DNA of 36,763 nt, from positions 1 to 36,763 of the IMG/VR virus record IMGVR_UViG_3300030102_003131; one strand, given 5' to 3'. How positions within the stretch are numbered: position 1 is the stretch's first letter; every line of letters starts with the position of its first letter. Shown piece after piece: positions 1 through 8,753 of this stretch. The stretch comes from a virus. Position numbers and translations under genes: made by a program. The notes beneath the pieces are model-generated. The model saw only the letters and a program-made list of their open reading frames with translations. It did no database searches and had not been told where the DNA came from.

Positions 1-60
1 CGATCTGATAGTATTGTAGGCGATCTGTACTAATAAAATGTAAAAAAACCAAAACATAAA

Positions 61-516
61 TCATGGAAAGTAATCCCAAATGTCCAACCAACCCATATGG
101 TGTAGATAAGCAGTAGAGCCAACCAGCGCCGCTGTAAGAAGCAAAACAATAGATGCGGCAGTAAGAGCTAAATCAGCACGATCTTGTGCCTCACGCCTAG
201 CCCTAGCCTCTGCTTCGCGCTTTTCAGCCAAAACTTCTCTACGAATTTTTAGAAGCTCTAAGTATTTTGATCTTCCGTAGGTCTGTGTAATCCACTCTTT
301 AAGCTCTTCTTCAGCTTCCGCTGCTTGGCGTATTTTAGCCCAGCGATCCAACGCCGTAGCATTTGCACTTTTGCTTGATACACCTTTTTTCTGTAGAGTT
401 TTCTTTGCTTGGTCAGTTGCGTCAAAAAATTGCCCAATCTGCTTACTTAGCCCTGCAACAGTTTTACCAGCAGCAAGCCCTGTTTTTATGCTTGCAAGAA
501 TTGTAATGGGGTCCAT
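61..516 (-). CDS. Hypothetical membrane-anchored protein, allele 1
   Basis: A 151-residue protein beginning MDPITIL. It has an amphipathic N-terminal half, a long charged Glu/Arg/Ala helix at about residues 60-112 that is likely coiled coil, and one C-terminal transmembrane segment at about 113-138. MDPIT-starting proteins of about 150 residues with a C-terminal membrane segment are common in marine phages, and I know no function for them. It follows the acidic 138-residue gene by two bases at the end of the capsid cluster and, across the circular junction, precedes the lysis genes. A virion-membrane or lysis-accessory role is therefore possible but unproven. The copy at 35826-36281 differs at 48 of 151 residues, mostly in the C-terminal half. 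Confidence 0.85.
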   Translation of the reverse strand: MDPITILASIKTGLAAGKTVAGLSKQIGQFFDATDQAKKTLQKKGVSSKSANATALDRWAKIRQAAEAEEELKEWITQTYGRSKYLELLKIRREVLAEKREAEARARREAQDRADLALTAASIVLLLTAALVGSTAYLHHMGWLDIWDYFP

Positions 517-518
517 TG

Positions 519-935
519 CTATCTACCATCGGACATTGTTGGGCGTCTTGCCAAGAACTCTAACGTATTTTCTAAGGTCTTAACTCTGGCTTGTAATTTA
601 ACAATTTGATTAAACTGAAGTAAAAACCCTTCTTGGGTTTCGTATACGTCTTCAAACTCTTCATAGATTTCATCAATAGTTTCGCCACCGTCTTCCTCTA
701 CTTCTATGATGTAATCAATAATCTCATCTATTCGTTCAGTGTTTTCTTCAACATCACGAATAAGATTCGTGCGATCCGTTGCATTGTTTTCAATAGTAAG
801 AGTTTCAACTTGCTCTGTTAGACCTTCGATAATTGATGCTTGGGAACTAGCATACCAGATACCACCGCCCACGGTACTGACTATCGCCACTACTGCACTT
901 GCAGCAACGGCTATATTTACCTTGGGCAGCTCCAC
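519..935 (-). CDS. Hypothetical acidic coiled-coil protein with N-terminal membrane anchor
   Basis: A 138-residue protein with one N-terminal hydrophobic segment (about residues 7-30, Ala/Val/Gly-rich). A very acidic helix (about 35-125), rich in Glu, Asp and Ile with heptad-like spacing, follows and is likely coiled coil. The topology suggests an anchored protein with a long soluble rod. It lies two bases from the next gene and directly after the neck-type gene at 937-1227. I do not recognise a family. The terminal-repeat copy at 36284-36700 differs at only four residues, in contrast to the neighbouring gene. A spanin-like role is conceivable, but no lipobox or partner gene is visible. Confidence 0.85.
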   Translation of the reverse strand: MELPKVNIAVAASAVVAIVSTVGGGIWYASSQASIIEGLTEQVETLTIENNATDRTNLIRDVEENTERIDEIIDYIIEVEEDGGETIDEIYEEFEDVYETQEGFLLQFNQIVKLQARVKTLENTLEFLARRPTMSDGR

Positions 936-936
936 G

Positions 937-1227
937 TTAGTAGCTACCTTCCCAAACTCTCAGTTTGGCAAATTCATTGCTCATTAGCTTTCTTTTTAAC
1001 ACTTCTTTAACTGCGCCTGTATCTGACCAGCTAACGCCAGCCTCCTTCAACCACACGCTAAGTAATGCCATATCGACATTACCAACGTGTTTATAATCAG
1101 AACCAAAGCTATTGGCAGAATGTTGCCTTGCGTGCTCAACATCCTTTAGCATATCATTAGCGTCATGCGTGTTTTTAATGATTAGTTTATCATCTTCAAA
1201 CTTATATGACTCGCCAATCTTAGCCAT
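937..1227 (-). CDS. Putative head-closure/neck protein downstream of the capsid gene
   Basis: A 96-residue protein if it starts at the internal ATG giving MAKIGESYKF. This start overlaps the end of the upstream gene by eight bases and has a Shine-Dalgarno-like GAGG upstream; an ATG 36 bases further upstream is possible. The acidic N-terminus, a segment of the form D-A-N-D-M-L-K-D-V-E-H-A-R, and a C-terminal F-x-x-L-R-V-W-x-G motif resemble small proteins often found just after podophage capsid genes and thought to belong to the neck. This is a context- and pattern-based call. Confidence 0.75.
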   Translation of the reverse strand: MAKIGESYKFEDDKLIIKNTHDANDMLKDVEHARQHSANSFGSDYKHVGNVDMALLSVWLKEAGVSWSDTGAVKEVLKRKLMSNEFAKLRVWEGSY

Positions 1228-1471
1228 CTTCCCAAGCCTCATTTTCTGGTGTGCTAGGATCATCAGCTTTTAGAGTGCCATCATCGTTTCTAGCACGTTT
1301 CTTTTTTGCTGCTTTTTTTGCAGGCTTTGGGTCTGCTTTTAGCACCTCAAAAGCATTTGGATTTATGGTCATAATCTTCTTTATTTCTGATTCTGGCAGA
1401 TCAACCTCATCTCCACCCCTCACAATACCCTTAGAAGTTGATATACTTCTATCTACTACTAATACTTTCAT
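1220..1471 (-). CDS. Small Lys-tailed protein following the capsid gene
   Basis: An 83-residue protein starting MKVLVVDRSI. This start has AGGAGA seven bases upstream; an ATG 27 bases upstream has no comparable site. It has an N-terminal beta-rich part, a Lys/Ala-rich linker (PKPAKKAAKKKRAR) and a short acidic tail with DDPSTPENEA. Similar small proteins with a basic linker and acidic DDP-containing tail follow capsid genes in marine podophages, and their function is unknown. It lies just behind the intrinsic terminator that follows the capsid gene, so it is probably expressed at a lower level. Confidence 0.85.
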   Translation of the reverse strand: MKVLVVDRSISTSKGIVRGGDEVDLPESEIKKIMTINPNAFEVLKADPKPAKKAAKKKRARNDDGTLKADDPSTPENEAWEDG

Positions 1472-1484
1472 TTTAATCTCCTGT

Positions 1485-1510
1485 AAAAGTAGGGGCAAAA
1501 ATGCCCCTAC
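1485..1510 (-). terminator. Intrinsic terminator/attenuator behind the major capsid gene
   Basis: A perfect 9-bp GC-rich stem (GTAGGGGCA / TGCCCCTAC) with a 4-base loop. On the minus strand it is followed by TTTT. It sits 12 bases after the capsid stop codon and 18 bases before the next start codon. It probably lets most transcripts end after the capsid gene, with partial read-through into the neck and lysis genes. Confidence 0.75.
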
Positions 1511-1521
1511 CCATTATTTTA

Positions 1522-2478
1522 TTATGAAGTTGTGTTATCAGCAATAATGCCGTTAGCTTTTTCGCTTTTAGCACACAACGTAAGCTCAGTAACGATTTGT
1601 CTCTGAGTGTTATCACCAGTTTTTGCAAGCTCAGTGTTTTTAGTTGGACGCAATGTTGCGATCTCCCACTTGTCATCCTGCATGATGAAAACGTCACGAC
1701 TTCTGTTCTCGCGGCTAGGCATAAACTCTATAGTTCCCCACGGAGTTGTATATACTGCCAAGCTTTTGATTACACGCTCGTCAGATGCTTGCACTTGTGA
1801 ACGCTGGTTGTTGTTACCAGTAAAGCCCAATGCAACATTCATCTGAAACGCAGATAGATACACCGTGTCTGGCTCTCCACCGTTTTCCCAAATTGATTGC
1901 ATAACAGTGTCAAATTTGGTTTGTGAAAACGCTGTTGGAGTACCGTCATCTGTTCGTGCGTCAGTACCGTCACCAGTTGGGTTTGCACCAGAGTTACCAG
2001 ATTGGAAGTCTACGTTTGTAATCAACCAAGCTGGAGCGCCAGCCAACTCTCTCGCAGTACTCGCGTTCCCTGCCACTTTTGAATTATTGTCAAATAGCGC
2101 TTTTTCTATATCAAGCTTCTGCTCTTTGGCAATTTTTACAATTTGGTAGGCCATCTCACGCTGCCTTCCAGCCTTGTTAAGACCTTCATCAGTGTCAGAC
2201 ACGATTACCGCATTTTTGAAGATTTGTGTTCGGTTGTTAAGTCGAACAGTTGCAGTAGCTGCTTGTGCAGTTGTTGCGTCACCTTCAATATGTGCATTTG
2301 TCGCAGAATTTCTTAACGTATCAGTCTGCCATTCTACCAACGTATTGCTGGCTGTTGTTTTAGGACACTTACTATGAAACGGAGTGGCCTCTGGAGTAAT
2401 GTTATTGATAACATCGCTCAAGTCTTCTCTGATCCCTACTTGATCATAGCTATCAAAGGTATTTGCTGGTTGTGCCAT
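1522..2478 (-). CDS. Major capsid protein (DUF5309 / SU10-type, HK97 fold)
   Basis: A 318-residue protein that builds the icosahedral head. The N-terminus carries the family signature NTFDSYDQVGIREDLSDVI, followed by a TPF motif and a W-Q-T-D-T-L segment. Further on are an iEGD motif (about 64-67), an N-R-T-Q-I-F-K stretch and a VSDTD segment. These fit the DUF5309 family, whose structurally known members are HK97-fold capsid proteins. It lies directly behind the scaffold gene, in the classical portal-scaffold-capsid order. It has an AAAGGA ribosome site and is followed by a strong terminator, consistent with high expression. Confidence 0.93.
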   Translation of the reverse strand: MAQPANTFDSYDQVGIREDLSDVINNITPEATPFHSKCPKTTASNTLVEWQTDTLRNSATNAHIEGDATTAQAATATVRLNNRTQIFKNAVIVSDTDEGLNKAGRQREMAYQIVKIAKEQKLDIEKALFDNNSKVAGNASTARELAGAPAWLITNVDFQSGNSGANPTGDGTDARTDDGTPTAFSQTKFDTVMQSIWENGGEPDTVYLSAFQMNVALGFTGNNNQRSQVQASDERVIKSLAVYTTPWGTIEFMPSRENRSRDVFIMQDDKWEIATLRPTKNTELAKTGDNTQRQIVTELTLCAKSEKANGIIADNTTS

Positions 2479-2502
2479 TAATCTATTCCTTTCAACGGCT
2501 TA

Positions 2503-2521
2503 TAGCATTTTGTTAATGCTA
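2503..2521 (-). other. Hairpin at the scaffold stop codon, upstream of the capsid gene
   Basis: A 7-bp inverted repeat (TAGCATT / AATGCTA) with a 5-base loop. It begins at the scaffold stop codon TAG on the minus strand and ends about 25 bases before the capsid start. It has no U-tract, so it is more likely an mRNA stability or processing element than a terminator. Confidence 0.45.
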
Positions 2522-3496
2522 AGTTTTCAATATTAGATCGATTGCATCTTCCATTCGACCTGTCTTTTGCAATTTAGCAAATTGCTTACGCTTTAGTGAA
2601 CCTTCTGGATCAGCTACCTTCTTAGCACCAGCTTTTACAACAGGTTTGGCTTTCTTGCCTTTGGCTTCTGCCTTTTTGCGGTTTGCAACAATACGTCTAA
2701 ACTTCATAGCATCGTTAGCCATTTGGATATAACGTGCATCGGCTGTGGCTGCGATCTCTTCATCGCTAAAGCCATACTCTTTGGCACTATTCATAAGTGA
2801 CTGCCAGTGAGATTGACTCTTTTCTGGATTAGCCAGTTCTGGAATTTTGCCTTTAATTATTTCAGCCTGTTCTGCAACAAAAGACTGGTACTGTTCATCA
2901 GCTTGCCTTTGTTGCTGTTCTTGTAGTTGCTGCATTTGCATCTGCTGCTGCTGGTAACTTTGTAAATCAGCATCATATTTAGCCCTCTGCTCCATATAAG
3001 AAACAGGATCACTCTCAGCTAAAGCCTGATCTGGCAGCTTAGGTGGTGATATAAAGCCTTGCTGTTGAGACTGATTGTAAAGATAATTTACCATTTGCTC
3101 ACGTTGTAAGACCTCAGAAGTCTTTTGCTCAATTTGCTTTCGCATTTCAGCCACTTCCTGAAATCTTTTGTTTATTGCGCTTTGACCTGAATAACTTTGC
3201 TTTAACTGATCTATTGTTACCGTTTCTTCCTTACCATCTGTTTTGACGGTGTAATACTCTGGCTCGACAGTTTCTTCTTCAATGTCAGTTGCTTCAATAT
3301 CAGCATCTAATAATTCCTCATCAGATACCTCTAATTCATCAAGCTCATCGGTTTCTTCAACTGCTTCCACTTCAGCTTCTTCAGCCTCTGGAGTTACAGA
3401 TGTTTCTTCCTCAACTTGATTAGTTTCGCCTGTTTCTTCTTGCGCTGGCGCTATGATTTGTTCAATCGCGCTTTCTATTTTGTCAGTCGTTTCCAC
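2519..3496 (-). CDS. Capsid scaffolding protein
   Basis: A 325-residue protein with a very acidic N-terminal third (Glu/Asp/Val-rich). Next come a Gln-rich, strongly helical middle (about 120-205, with repeated QQQ) and a basic C-terminus (about 265-325, Lys/Ala-rich). This charge layout, an acidic then helical body ending in a basic capsid-binding tail, is typical of phage scaffolds. Its position between portal and major capsid genes agrees. I see no protease motif. It probably co-assembles with the capsid protein and leaves the prohead on DNA packaging. Confidence 0.88.
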   Translation of the reverse strand: METTDKIESAIEQIIAPAQEETGETNQVEEETSVTPEAEEAEVEAVEETDELDELEVSDEELLDADIEATDIEEETVEPEYYTVKTDGKEETVTIDQLKQSYSGQSAINKRFQEVAEMRKQIEQKTSEVLQREQMVNYLYNQSQQQGFISPPKLPDQALAESDPVSYMEQRAKYDADLQSYQQQQMQMQQLQEQQQRQADEQYQSFVAEQAEIIKGKIPELANPEKSQSHWQSLMNSAKEYGFSDEEIAATADARYIQMANDAMKFRRIVANRKKAEAKGKKAKPVVKAGAKKVADPEGSLKRKQFAKLQKTGRMEDAIDLILKT

Positions 3497-3507
3497 GGTA
3501 CTGTCCT

Positions 3508-3744
3508 CTACTCTTTACGATCTAAAAGTGTCTTTGCTGCTATTGCAGCGTCAAGCTGCACTTCGATCTTGTTTAATGCACGCAGTATTGCGTGCGCCTC
3601 TTCACGTTGCTCAACGTCTTGAGCCGCGCTAGTCGTAAAAAGCCTAATTTGCTCATTACGAACATCCTCAACAAACTGCGTAAAAGCAGTATCGTTTTTT
3701 AATCTCTCAGCATCATCTGCCGCTATTCTTATTTCTGTTGTCAT
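3508..3744 (-). CDS. Small helical protein between portal and scaffold genes
   Basis: A 78-residue, mainly helical and acidic protein, not assigned to a family. Its ATG overlaps the portal stop codon (ATGA), implying translational coupling, and the scaffold gene follows 11 bases later. Small helical proteins in this position are common in podophages, and their roles are mostly unknown. A head-assembly accessory function is an inference from position only. Confidence 0.8.
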   Translation of the reverse strand: MTTEIRIAADDAERLKNDTAFTQFVEDVRNEQIRLFTTSAAQDVEQREEAHAILRALNKIEVQLDAAIAAKTLLDRKE

Positions 3745-5843
3745 AACCCTGCTGCTCTAGCGGTCATGTCGTTTATCTGCCGCTCTCTATCTTGCTCTGC
3801 CTTAATCCTAGCTATATCTACCGCTGAACCATATTGACCCAGAGTTTTAGCGGCATCAACATATAAATCTTGTGCCATTTGATCTCTTCTAAGATCATCC
3901 TGCATATTCATTTCTTCGCGTTTTCTAGCATCATCCATCTGCGCTCTTTGCAAATCAACTTGCGCTTTGGTTTGCGCCTTCATTGCTTCAGCCTGCACCA
4001 TAGCTGTTGCAGGGTCTTGCGCTTGCCCTTGCCCTGCTAGTGCGGCTTGCTGCTGTTGTTGTATCTGCAATAGTTGCATCTCTATCTCTGGTGTAATTGG
4101 CGCGAAGTAACGGTCTGCATTTCTAATACCGCTAGACGCTAATATATCAGAAAGAGTATTTCTAATGTTTGTTAGCGATACCAAGCCGTTCATAGGGCCG
4201 TAAGTTTGATAAACCATAGTCTGCTGTTGCAGAGCCATAGCCAGAGCGTTCATTTTCTCCTCTTCTCTGCCAGTGCCAAGCCCCACATTAATGCTTATGT
4301 CCATATCTATATCAAAAGCTTTTGGATCAACAGGTTGAAAACGCCCATTCATACGCATCATAGCGCCATCTTCCATGTTCTTTTGTAGCAATCTCAACAT
4401 TAAGCCAAACAAGTCTCTAGCACCGTCAGCTAGATTTCGCACCATCACCTCTACTTGCCCTGCTGCTGCTTGCACAGTGGCCTGCACAGCGGCCTTAGTT
4501 GTAGACTGCATAGCATCAGGGTCTAAGCCCATAGAGGCCCTAGTAACGCCTGTCTTGCCCTCTACAAGCTGGTCTAAGTAGGTTAGTGCGCCTAGCGTCT
4601 GCCCTGCTGTAAATGGAATAGCTAAATCCTGCACTGCGCCTGCCTGCCTCATACGAACAATCGCGCCTATCTCATTGTTTAAAACATCGTCTATATTTAC
4701 TGCGCCATCGACTATACCAACTCTAGGATTATTAGTCATAGCTACATTGTCTAATATACCTCTCAAAATAGAGGTTGCTGCGTCTTGATCATCTATAACT
4801 AGATCAGCAATACTTCTGCCATAGAACGTGTGTGGTTCTGGGTCTACTTCAAATTTTGCAAAAGGTAATTCATCTGCTAACTCATAATCTAGCAGTTTGT
4901 ACCTAGTTCCACCGCATAGAAATCTATGCAACACAGCAACCCCTGTTCCATCAACGTCCATCCGCATATAAGCTTCTGTTAAAGTAACTTGATTCATAGA
5001 TGGATCAGAGCTTGTTTCATTAAAATCACTTGTATAGCCCTGTCTCTCAGTTCGCTCGGCTTCAGTCATTTCTGTGCCTGCATCAAAACTATCAAGTTTT
5101 AAAACTTCTTCAGCATCAAACCCCATAGCTATAAGATCGCTTGCTCTCATTTCTGTTCTATGAACAACAACATGAGCATCCTCTAGGGTTCTGCAATTTC
5201 TATCTACAAAAAATTCTTCTGGAGGTACGCTTTCTATTTTTAAGCAACCAGCATACATTTTTCTTGATACCTTTGCAGAATGAACAGGCATCTCAACCTC
5301 AACGCCTTGCTCATTCATGCTCATTTCCTGCTCAACGGTATGTTCTAAAACTGTTACATCATCGTCCTGCACTAGAAATGTATACTCATCGTCAGATAGG
5401 TTTGTGTAAGTATATATTTCTGCTTGGGGCATTTCTTCCCAGTAAGCTTTGACTATACCCTGTTTTTTAATTAGCGCATCGTGAAACGCATCGTTCAACA
5501 CCCTATAACCATTGCTGCGCTGAAACTCGTAATGAACGTAATCAGTCGCTTGCTCTGCCATTGCCACATCTTCTGCGCCATGAGGCATAAACTCTACAGG
5601 TCTAGCAGTACTTAAAAACACACGCATCAGGCTAGGCTTAACCGCACGCACAACATCGCGAACTTTAGTTGCAACAACTTTGCTACGCCCATCCTCAAAG
5701 CCTATGTCAACTTCACCATCGTAGTATCTTTGAGCAGTTATCCTATCTTCCGATATTTCGCTTTCAACAAAGTCTACAGCGTCATCAATAGCAGCCTGTA
5801 CAATACTTTCTATTTCACTTTCTGTTTTAGCTTTAAGTTCCAT
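3741..5843 (-). CDS. Portal protein (P22-like)
   Basis: A 700-residue protein, close to the size of the P22 portal (about 725). It should form the dodecameric ring through which DNA is packaged and ejected and to which the tail attaches. Supporting features are a helical N-terminus, a central segment with DPEPHTFYGRSIADLV and DQDAATSILRGILDN of the kind found in P22-type portals, a TKAAVQATVQAAAGQVE helix, and a Gln-rich coiled-coil C-terminus (about 590-700) that may form a barrel. It lies between the internal-protein genes and the scaffold/capsid pair. The start has GAGGGCGG upstream. Confidence 0.92.
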   Translation of the reverse strand: MELKAKTESEIESIVQAAIDDAVDFVESEISEDRITAQRYYDGEVDIGFEDGRSKVVATKVRDVVRAVKPSLMRVFLSTARPVEFMPHGAEDVAMAEQATDYVHYEFQRSNGYRVLNDAFHDALIKKQGIVKAYWEEMPQAEIYTYTNLSDDEYTFLVQDDDVTVLEHTVEQEMSMNEQGVEVEMPVHSAKVSRKMYAGCLKIESVPPEEFFVDRNCRTLEDAHVVVHRTEMRASDLIAMGFDAEEVLKLDSFDAGTEMTEAERTERQGYTSDFNETSSDPSMNQVTLTEAYMRMDVDGTGVAVLHRFLCGGTRYKLLDYELADELPFAKFEVDPEPHTFYGRSIADLVIDDQDAATSILRGILDNVAMTNNPRVGIVDGAVNIDDVLNNEIGAIVRMRQAGAVQDLAIPFTAGQTLGALTYLDQLVEGKTGVTRASMGLDPDAMQSTTKAAVQATVQAAAGQVEVMVRNLADGARDLFGLMLRLLQKNMEDGAMMRMNGRFQPVDPKAFDIDMDISINVGLGTGREEEKMNALAMALQQQTMVYQTYGPMNGLVSLTNIRNTLSDILASSGIRNADRYFAPITPEIEMQLLQIQQQQQAALAGQGQAQDPATAMVQAEAMKAQTKAQVDLQRAQMDDARKREEMNMQDDLRRDQMAQDLYVDAAKTLGQYGSAVDIARIKAEQDRERQINDMTARAAGL

Positions 5844-7547
5844 TTAGCCGCCCTCTATGCTTGCTGCCGAACCAATAAGTTGCCTAATTTCTTGGTCTGT
5901 TATGTTTATTTTCTGCTTAGGTTTTGCGCCTAACATAATTGTTTCTCTAATTCTATTTACAGTTGATCTAGCTAAGGCATCACCAGCGGCTTTTGCTCCA
6001 AACCCAGCGGCTGTTCCTACAACAAAAGCAGGATTTGTTGCTATTGCAGCAATATTTAAAGCCTGCATAAGACCATTTCCAGTAGGGGATAGCTTACCAA
6101 TTAATCTTAATGCATTATCAGAAAGCCTACCCATAACAAAAGCTTCCATCATTTCAATCTCAGGAGGATCAAACTGATCTCTCATTCTTTTATTTGTTAA
6201 TATCTGCTTTGCTGCTTGTCTGTATGAATTTACAATATTACCACCAGACCCTTGAGCAGCCGCAGTAAGTTCTGCCTTGCCTGCGGTTCCCATAACCTCT
6301 TCAAAAAGCTCTATTTTTTTAAGCCTTCTGTAATCATTTCTTGCAGTTCTAATTAAACCTTCAAGAGTTTCTCTTCTAGCATTTGGTGTACTTCCAAATC
6401 TAACTGGAAGATTATTAGGGTTTATATTGTCAATTGGCGTTTTCATTATAATATCATCAAGCTGATCCTTTATAAATCCTACTCTTGGATCATATCCACT
6501 CTTCTTATGTAGAGCGCCTATTCCAGATCTTAAACTATCTAATTGAGCTAAGTTAAACCTTTTACCAGTGTGTTGAATTATTGCCTGTCTTGCCGCATCA
6601 ACATACTCACTGCCAGCAAGCCTAGTCGTATAAGCCATAAATAATCTTTCGCCTTCTTCAGAACGAAAGACTGAATCTTCAACTTTTCTTACAACGTCAT
6701 CCATGTTTATAAATTTACCGCCAGCGGTCATTTCAGCAACCGCGTCATCAAATGCTTTATAAGATGCTTTAGATGCATCTCTGGCTGTTTCTATGGCAGG
6801 CTTCTCCATAGCTCTCTTTTGAAAAGCTGCTAATGTTTTGTTTTTAACACCTGTTGCAGCCATTGGAGCTAAAAAAGCACCGATAACTCTTGCGGCTGGC
6901 TCTGCGGCTGTTCCTTCAGTCAATTGACCAGCGGCCTCACTACCTATGCCAGCTATCGCCGCTGTCTTTCCAGCCTCTAGCGCTCCGCCAACACCTCTAC
7001 CAACACCTAAATCCTGAACACGCTGGCCTGCTTTTTGTAAACCTTCGCCAATAGCTTGCTGCGTTGTCGCTCCAGCATTTGCAGTAGCAGGAAGGTTTGA
7101 CCTATTTTTTGCTAATGCCTTTCCTAAAACTTTAGCACCCTTACCAGCCGCACCAAATGCACCTGTACCGCCAATAAACTCGCCTACAGTGCCTGCATAT
7201 TTTCCTGCGGTTGTTTGTGCTTCATAGTCATCAAGAGATGTTAGATTGCTTAAACCTCTACCTATTTTTGTTTCTAATACAGGTATATCATTACCTTCAT
7301 CCATAAGGCCGACAGCTTGCAAACCTTCCTGCCCTAATCTAGCAGCGCCTCTCAAGGCCATTTCTGGTAAAGCTGCTAAACCTATACCACCTCTTACAAC
7401 ACCACTACCAAAAGACCTTGCTGCATCTTCTACAACGCCAACATCTTCACCCAGCATCTTCATTAACGCTGCGTGAGCGCCTTGGGCGTTATCGCCGCTT
7501 ACTTTGTATTTTTTACCGTCTGGTGCTGTAATGTTAAATGTTGGCAT
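5844..7547 (-). CDS. Putative internal virion (DNA ejection) protein
   Basis: A 567-residue protein. The N-terminus (MPTFNITAPDGKKYKV...GAHAALMKMLG) is a short beta-alpha module often seen at the start of phage structural proteins. It is followed by Gly/Ala-rich hydrophobic stretches, a central helical part (about 240-430) and a further hydrophobic Ala-rich stretch near 490-530. Internal ejection proteins of podophages look like this. It abuts the portal gene, as ejection genes do in several P22-like and marine podophages. No lytic transglycosylase motif is visible. The function is inferred from composition and position. Confidence 0.75.
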   Translation of the reverse strand: MPTFNITAPDGKKYKVSGDNAQGAHAALMKMLGEDVGVVEDAARSFGSGVVRGGIGLAALPEMALRGAARLGQEGLQAVGLMDEGNDIPVLETKIGRGLSNLTSLDDYEAQTTAGKYAGTVGEFIGGTGAFGAAGKGAKVLGKALAKNRSNLPATANAGATTQQAIGEGLQKAGQRVQDLGVGRGVGGALEAGKTAAIAGIGSEAAGQLTEGTAAEPAARVIGAFLAPMAATGVKNKTLAAFQKRAMEKPAIETARDASKASYKAFDDAVAEMTAGGKFINMDDVVRKVEDSVFRSEEGERLFMAYTTRLAGSEYVDAARQAIIQHTGKRFNLAQLDSLRSGIGALHKKSGYDPRVGFIKDQLDDIIMKTPIDNINPNNLPVRFGSTPNARRETLEGLIRTARNDYRRLKKIELFEEVMGTAGKAELTAAAQGSGGNIVNSYRQAAKQILTNKRMRDQFDPPEIEMMEAFVMGRLSDNALRLIGKLSPTGNGLMQALNIAAIATNPAFVVGTAAGFGAKAAGDALARSTVNRIRETIMLGAKPKQKINITDQEIRQLIGSAASIEGG

Positions 7548-7551
7548 TTAA

Positions 7552-8745
7552 TTACTCACTTAGCTCAATGGTATATCCGTCTATAACAGTAACATTAGAA
7601 GCTTGCCCTTCTTGCCCTGTTTCAACATCATTACCTAAAATCATATCAACTTCTGCTTGAGAAAAGAAATCATATGGACTTACCACTTTGCCTGTAAATT
7701 TATTTTTAAGTCCTTTTTCATTATCCATAATTGCAGCATCAATTATTCGCTTCATTGAGGTAATATATTCACCCTTAACTCTTTGAAGATTTCTAACCAC
7801 AATTTCCCTATCTTGGGTTATATCTAAGCTACCCATTGTTGCCCTTAGTGCTTCAAGTTCCTGAACAGCTACCTGACCAAGTGCGCCACCAGTTGGGCTT
7901 TCATCTCTCATTCTTTGCAATCTATCAAAACCAATTGTGGCTGAAACTGTTTCAATTGTCTTAGCTAAGTTTCTAGCCTCTGTGCCACCTATGTTTTGAA
8001 GAAGTTGGCCTCTAAGACCTGTAGCCATTGATGTTCCCATAGCTATTTCAATAGCTCTATCAATGTTTTCTAGAACTATTCTTCCAGACCTTGATTGATT
8101 GGTAAATGTTGCAATCCTTGCCTGATCTTCTTTGCTGGCTTCTTCTTCCTGCTTACCACCTTCAATATTAACAAGTCTTACATTTTGAAATTTACCAGTG
8201 TCATCATAAACAAACTCATAATCTTGACCAGCAGGCGGTTTAGTAAGTGTCTTACGATATTCAGCCTCAAAGCTGTTATCAATCTTACCTGTAAGCATAA
8301 ACCTTTCAAACTCAGGGGTTTTTGGTATAAGCCCTGCGGCAATAGCATTTTTATATCTAGTAGTGCCTGTACCGCCAGACCTAAGCTCTGCAAGTTTTAA
8401 ATCTCTACTATACTTCAAGTCAGCCGCTGTTTTTGCTCGATCAGCCGCTCTTTGTTCTGCTTCCATGCTAAACATTAGGCTGTAAGCATCTTTTGCACCT
8501 AATCCACCTGACTGAACCATTGCAGCTAATCTATCCATGTCAGGTGTACCAAAGCTTTTTAGAAGCTCTATAGTTTTGTTTCTACCCTTTCTTGCAGTCT
8601 GTTGCTGCATGACGTTTTGCAAATCAGCGTTTAGTTGTTGATCTGGAAATGTCCTAAGAGTGTTAAAACCCTTGGCAAGAGCAGCTGCTACAGGTCTAAA
8701 ATCACGATCATCATCTTGCTGAAGGTTAAAAGCGTTTGGTAGCAT
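7552..8745 (-). CDS. Putative internal virion protein
   Basis: A 397-residue, mostly helical protein starting MLPNAFNLQQDDDRDF with GAGGTG upstream. It contains a helical, charged N-terminal part (to about 125), a short beta segment with YEFVYDDTGKFQNVRLV (about 175-192) and a helical C-terminal half. It lies between two other probable internal or ejection proteins, and I infer the same class. There is no recognisable enzymatic motif. Confidence 0.7.
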   Translation of the reverse strand: MLPNAFNLQQDDDRDFRPVAAALAKGFNTLRTFPDQQLNADLQNVMQQQTARKGRNKTIELLKSFGTPDMDRLAAMVQSGGLGAKDAYSLMFSMEAEQRAADRAKTAADLKYSRDLKLAELRSGGTGTTRYKNAIAAGLIPKTPEFERFMLTGKIDNSFEAEYRKTLTKPPAGQDYEFVYDDTGKFQNVRLVNIEGGKQEEEASKEDQARIATFTNQSRSGRIVLENIDRAIEIAMGTSMATGLRGQLLQNIGGTEARNLAKTIETVSATIGFDRLQRMRDESPTGGALGQVAVQELEALRATMGSLDITQDREIVVRNLQRVKGEYITSMKRIIDAAIMDNEKGLKNKFTGKVVSPYDFFSQAEVDMILGNDVETGQEGQASNVTVIDGYTIELSE

Positions 8746-8753
8746 ATGTCACC

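Larger units (their letters stand above)
1..998. repeat. Left copy of 998-bp terminal direct repeat
   Basis: This segment aligns without indels to 35766-36763, at a constant offset of 35765. The first 77 bases are identical. The 151-residue gene is strongly diverged and the rest is nearly identical. Because the repeat starts at the first base and stops at the last base of the window, it most likely marks overlapping ends of a circularly permuted or terminally redundant genome of about 35,765 bp. The mismatches suggest that two strain variants were assembled. A true tandem gene duplication is the less likely alternative. Confidence 0.85.

Noticed and set aside
1-998. True tandem duplication of the 151/138-residue gene pair
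   Set aside because: The repeat begins and ends exactly at the window ends, which fits overlapping contig ends better. Not fully excluded.
8095-8400. Opposite-strand ORFs inside the late operon
   Set aside because: They lie wholly inside well-supported genes, lack ribosome sites and have shadow-frame composition.
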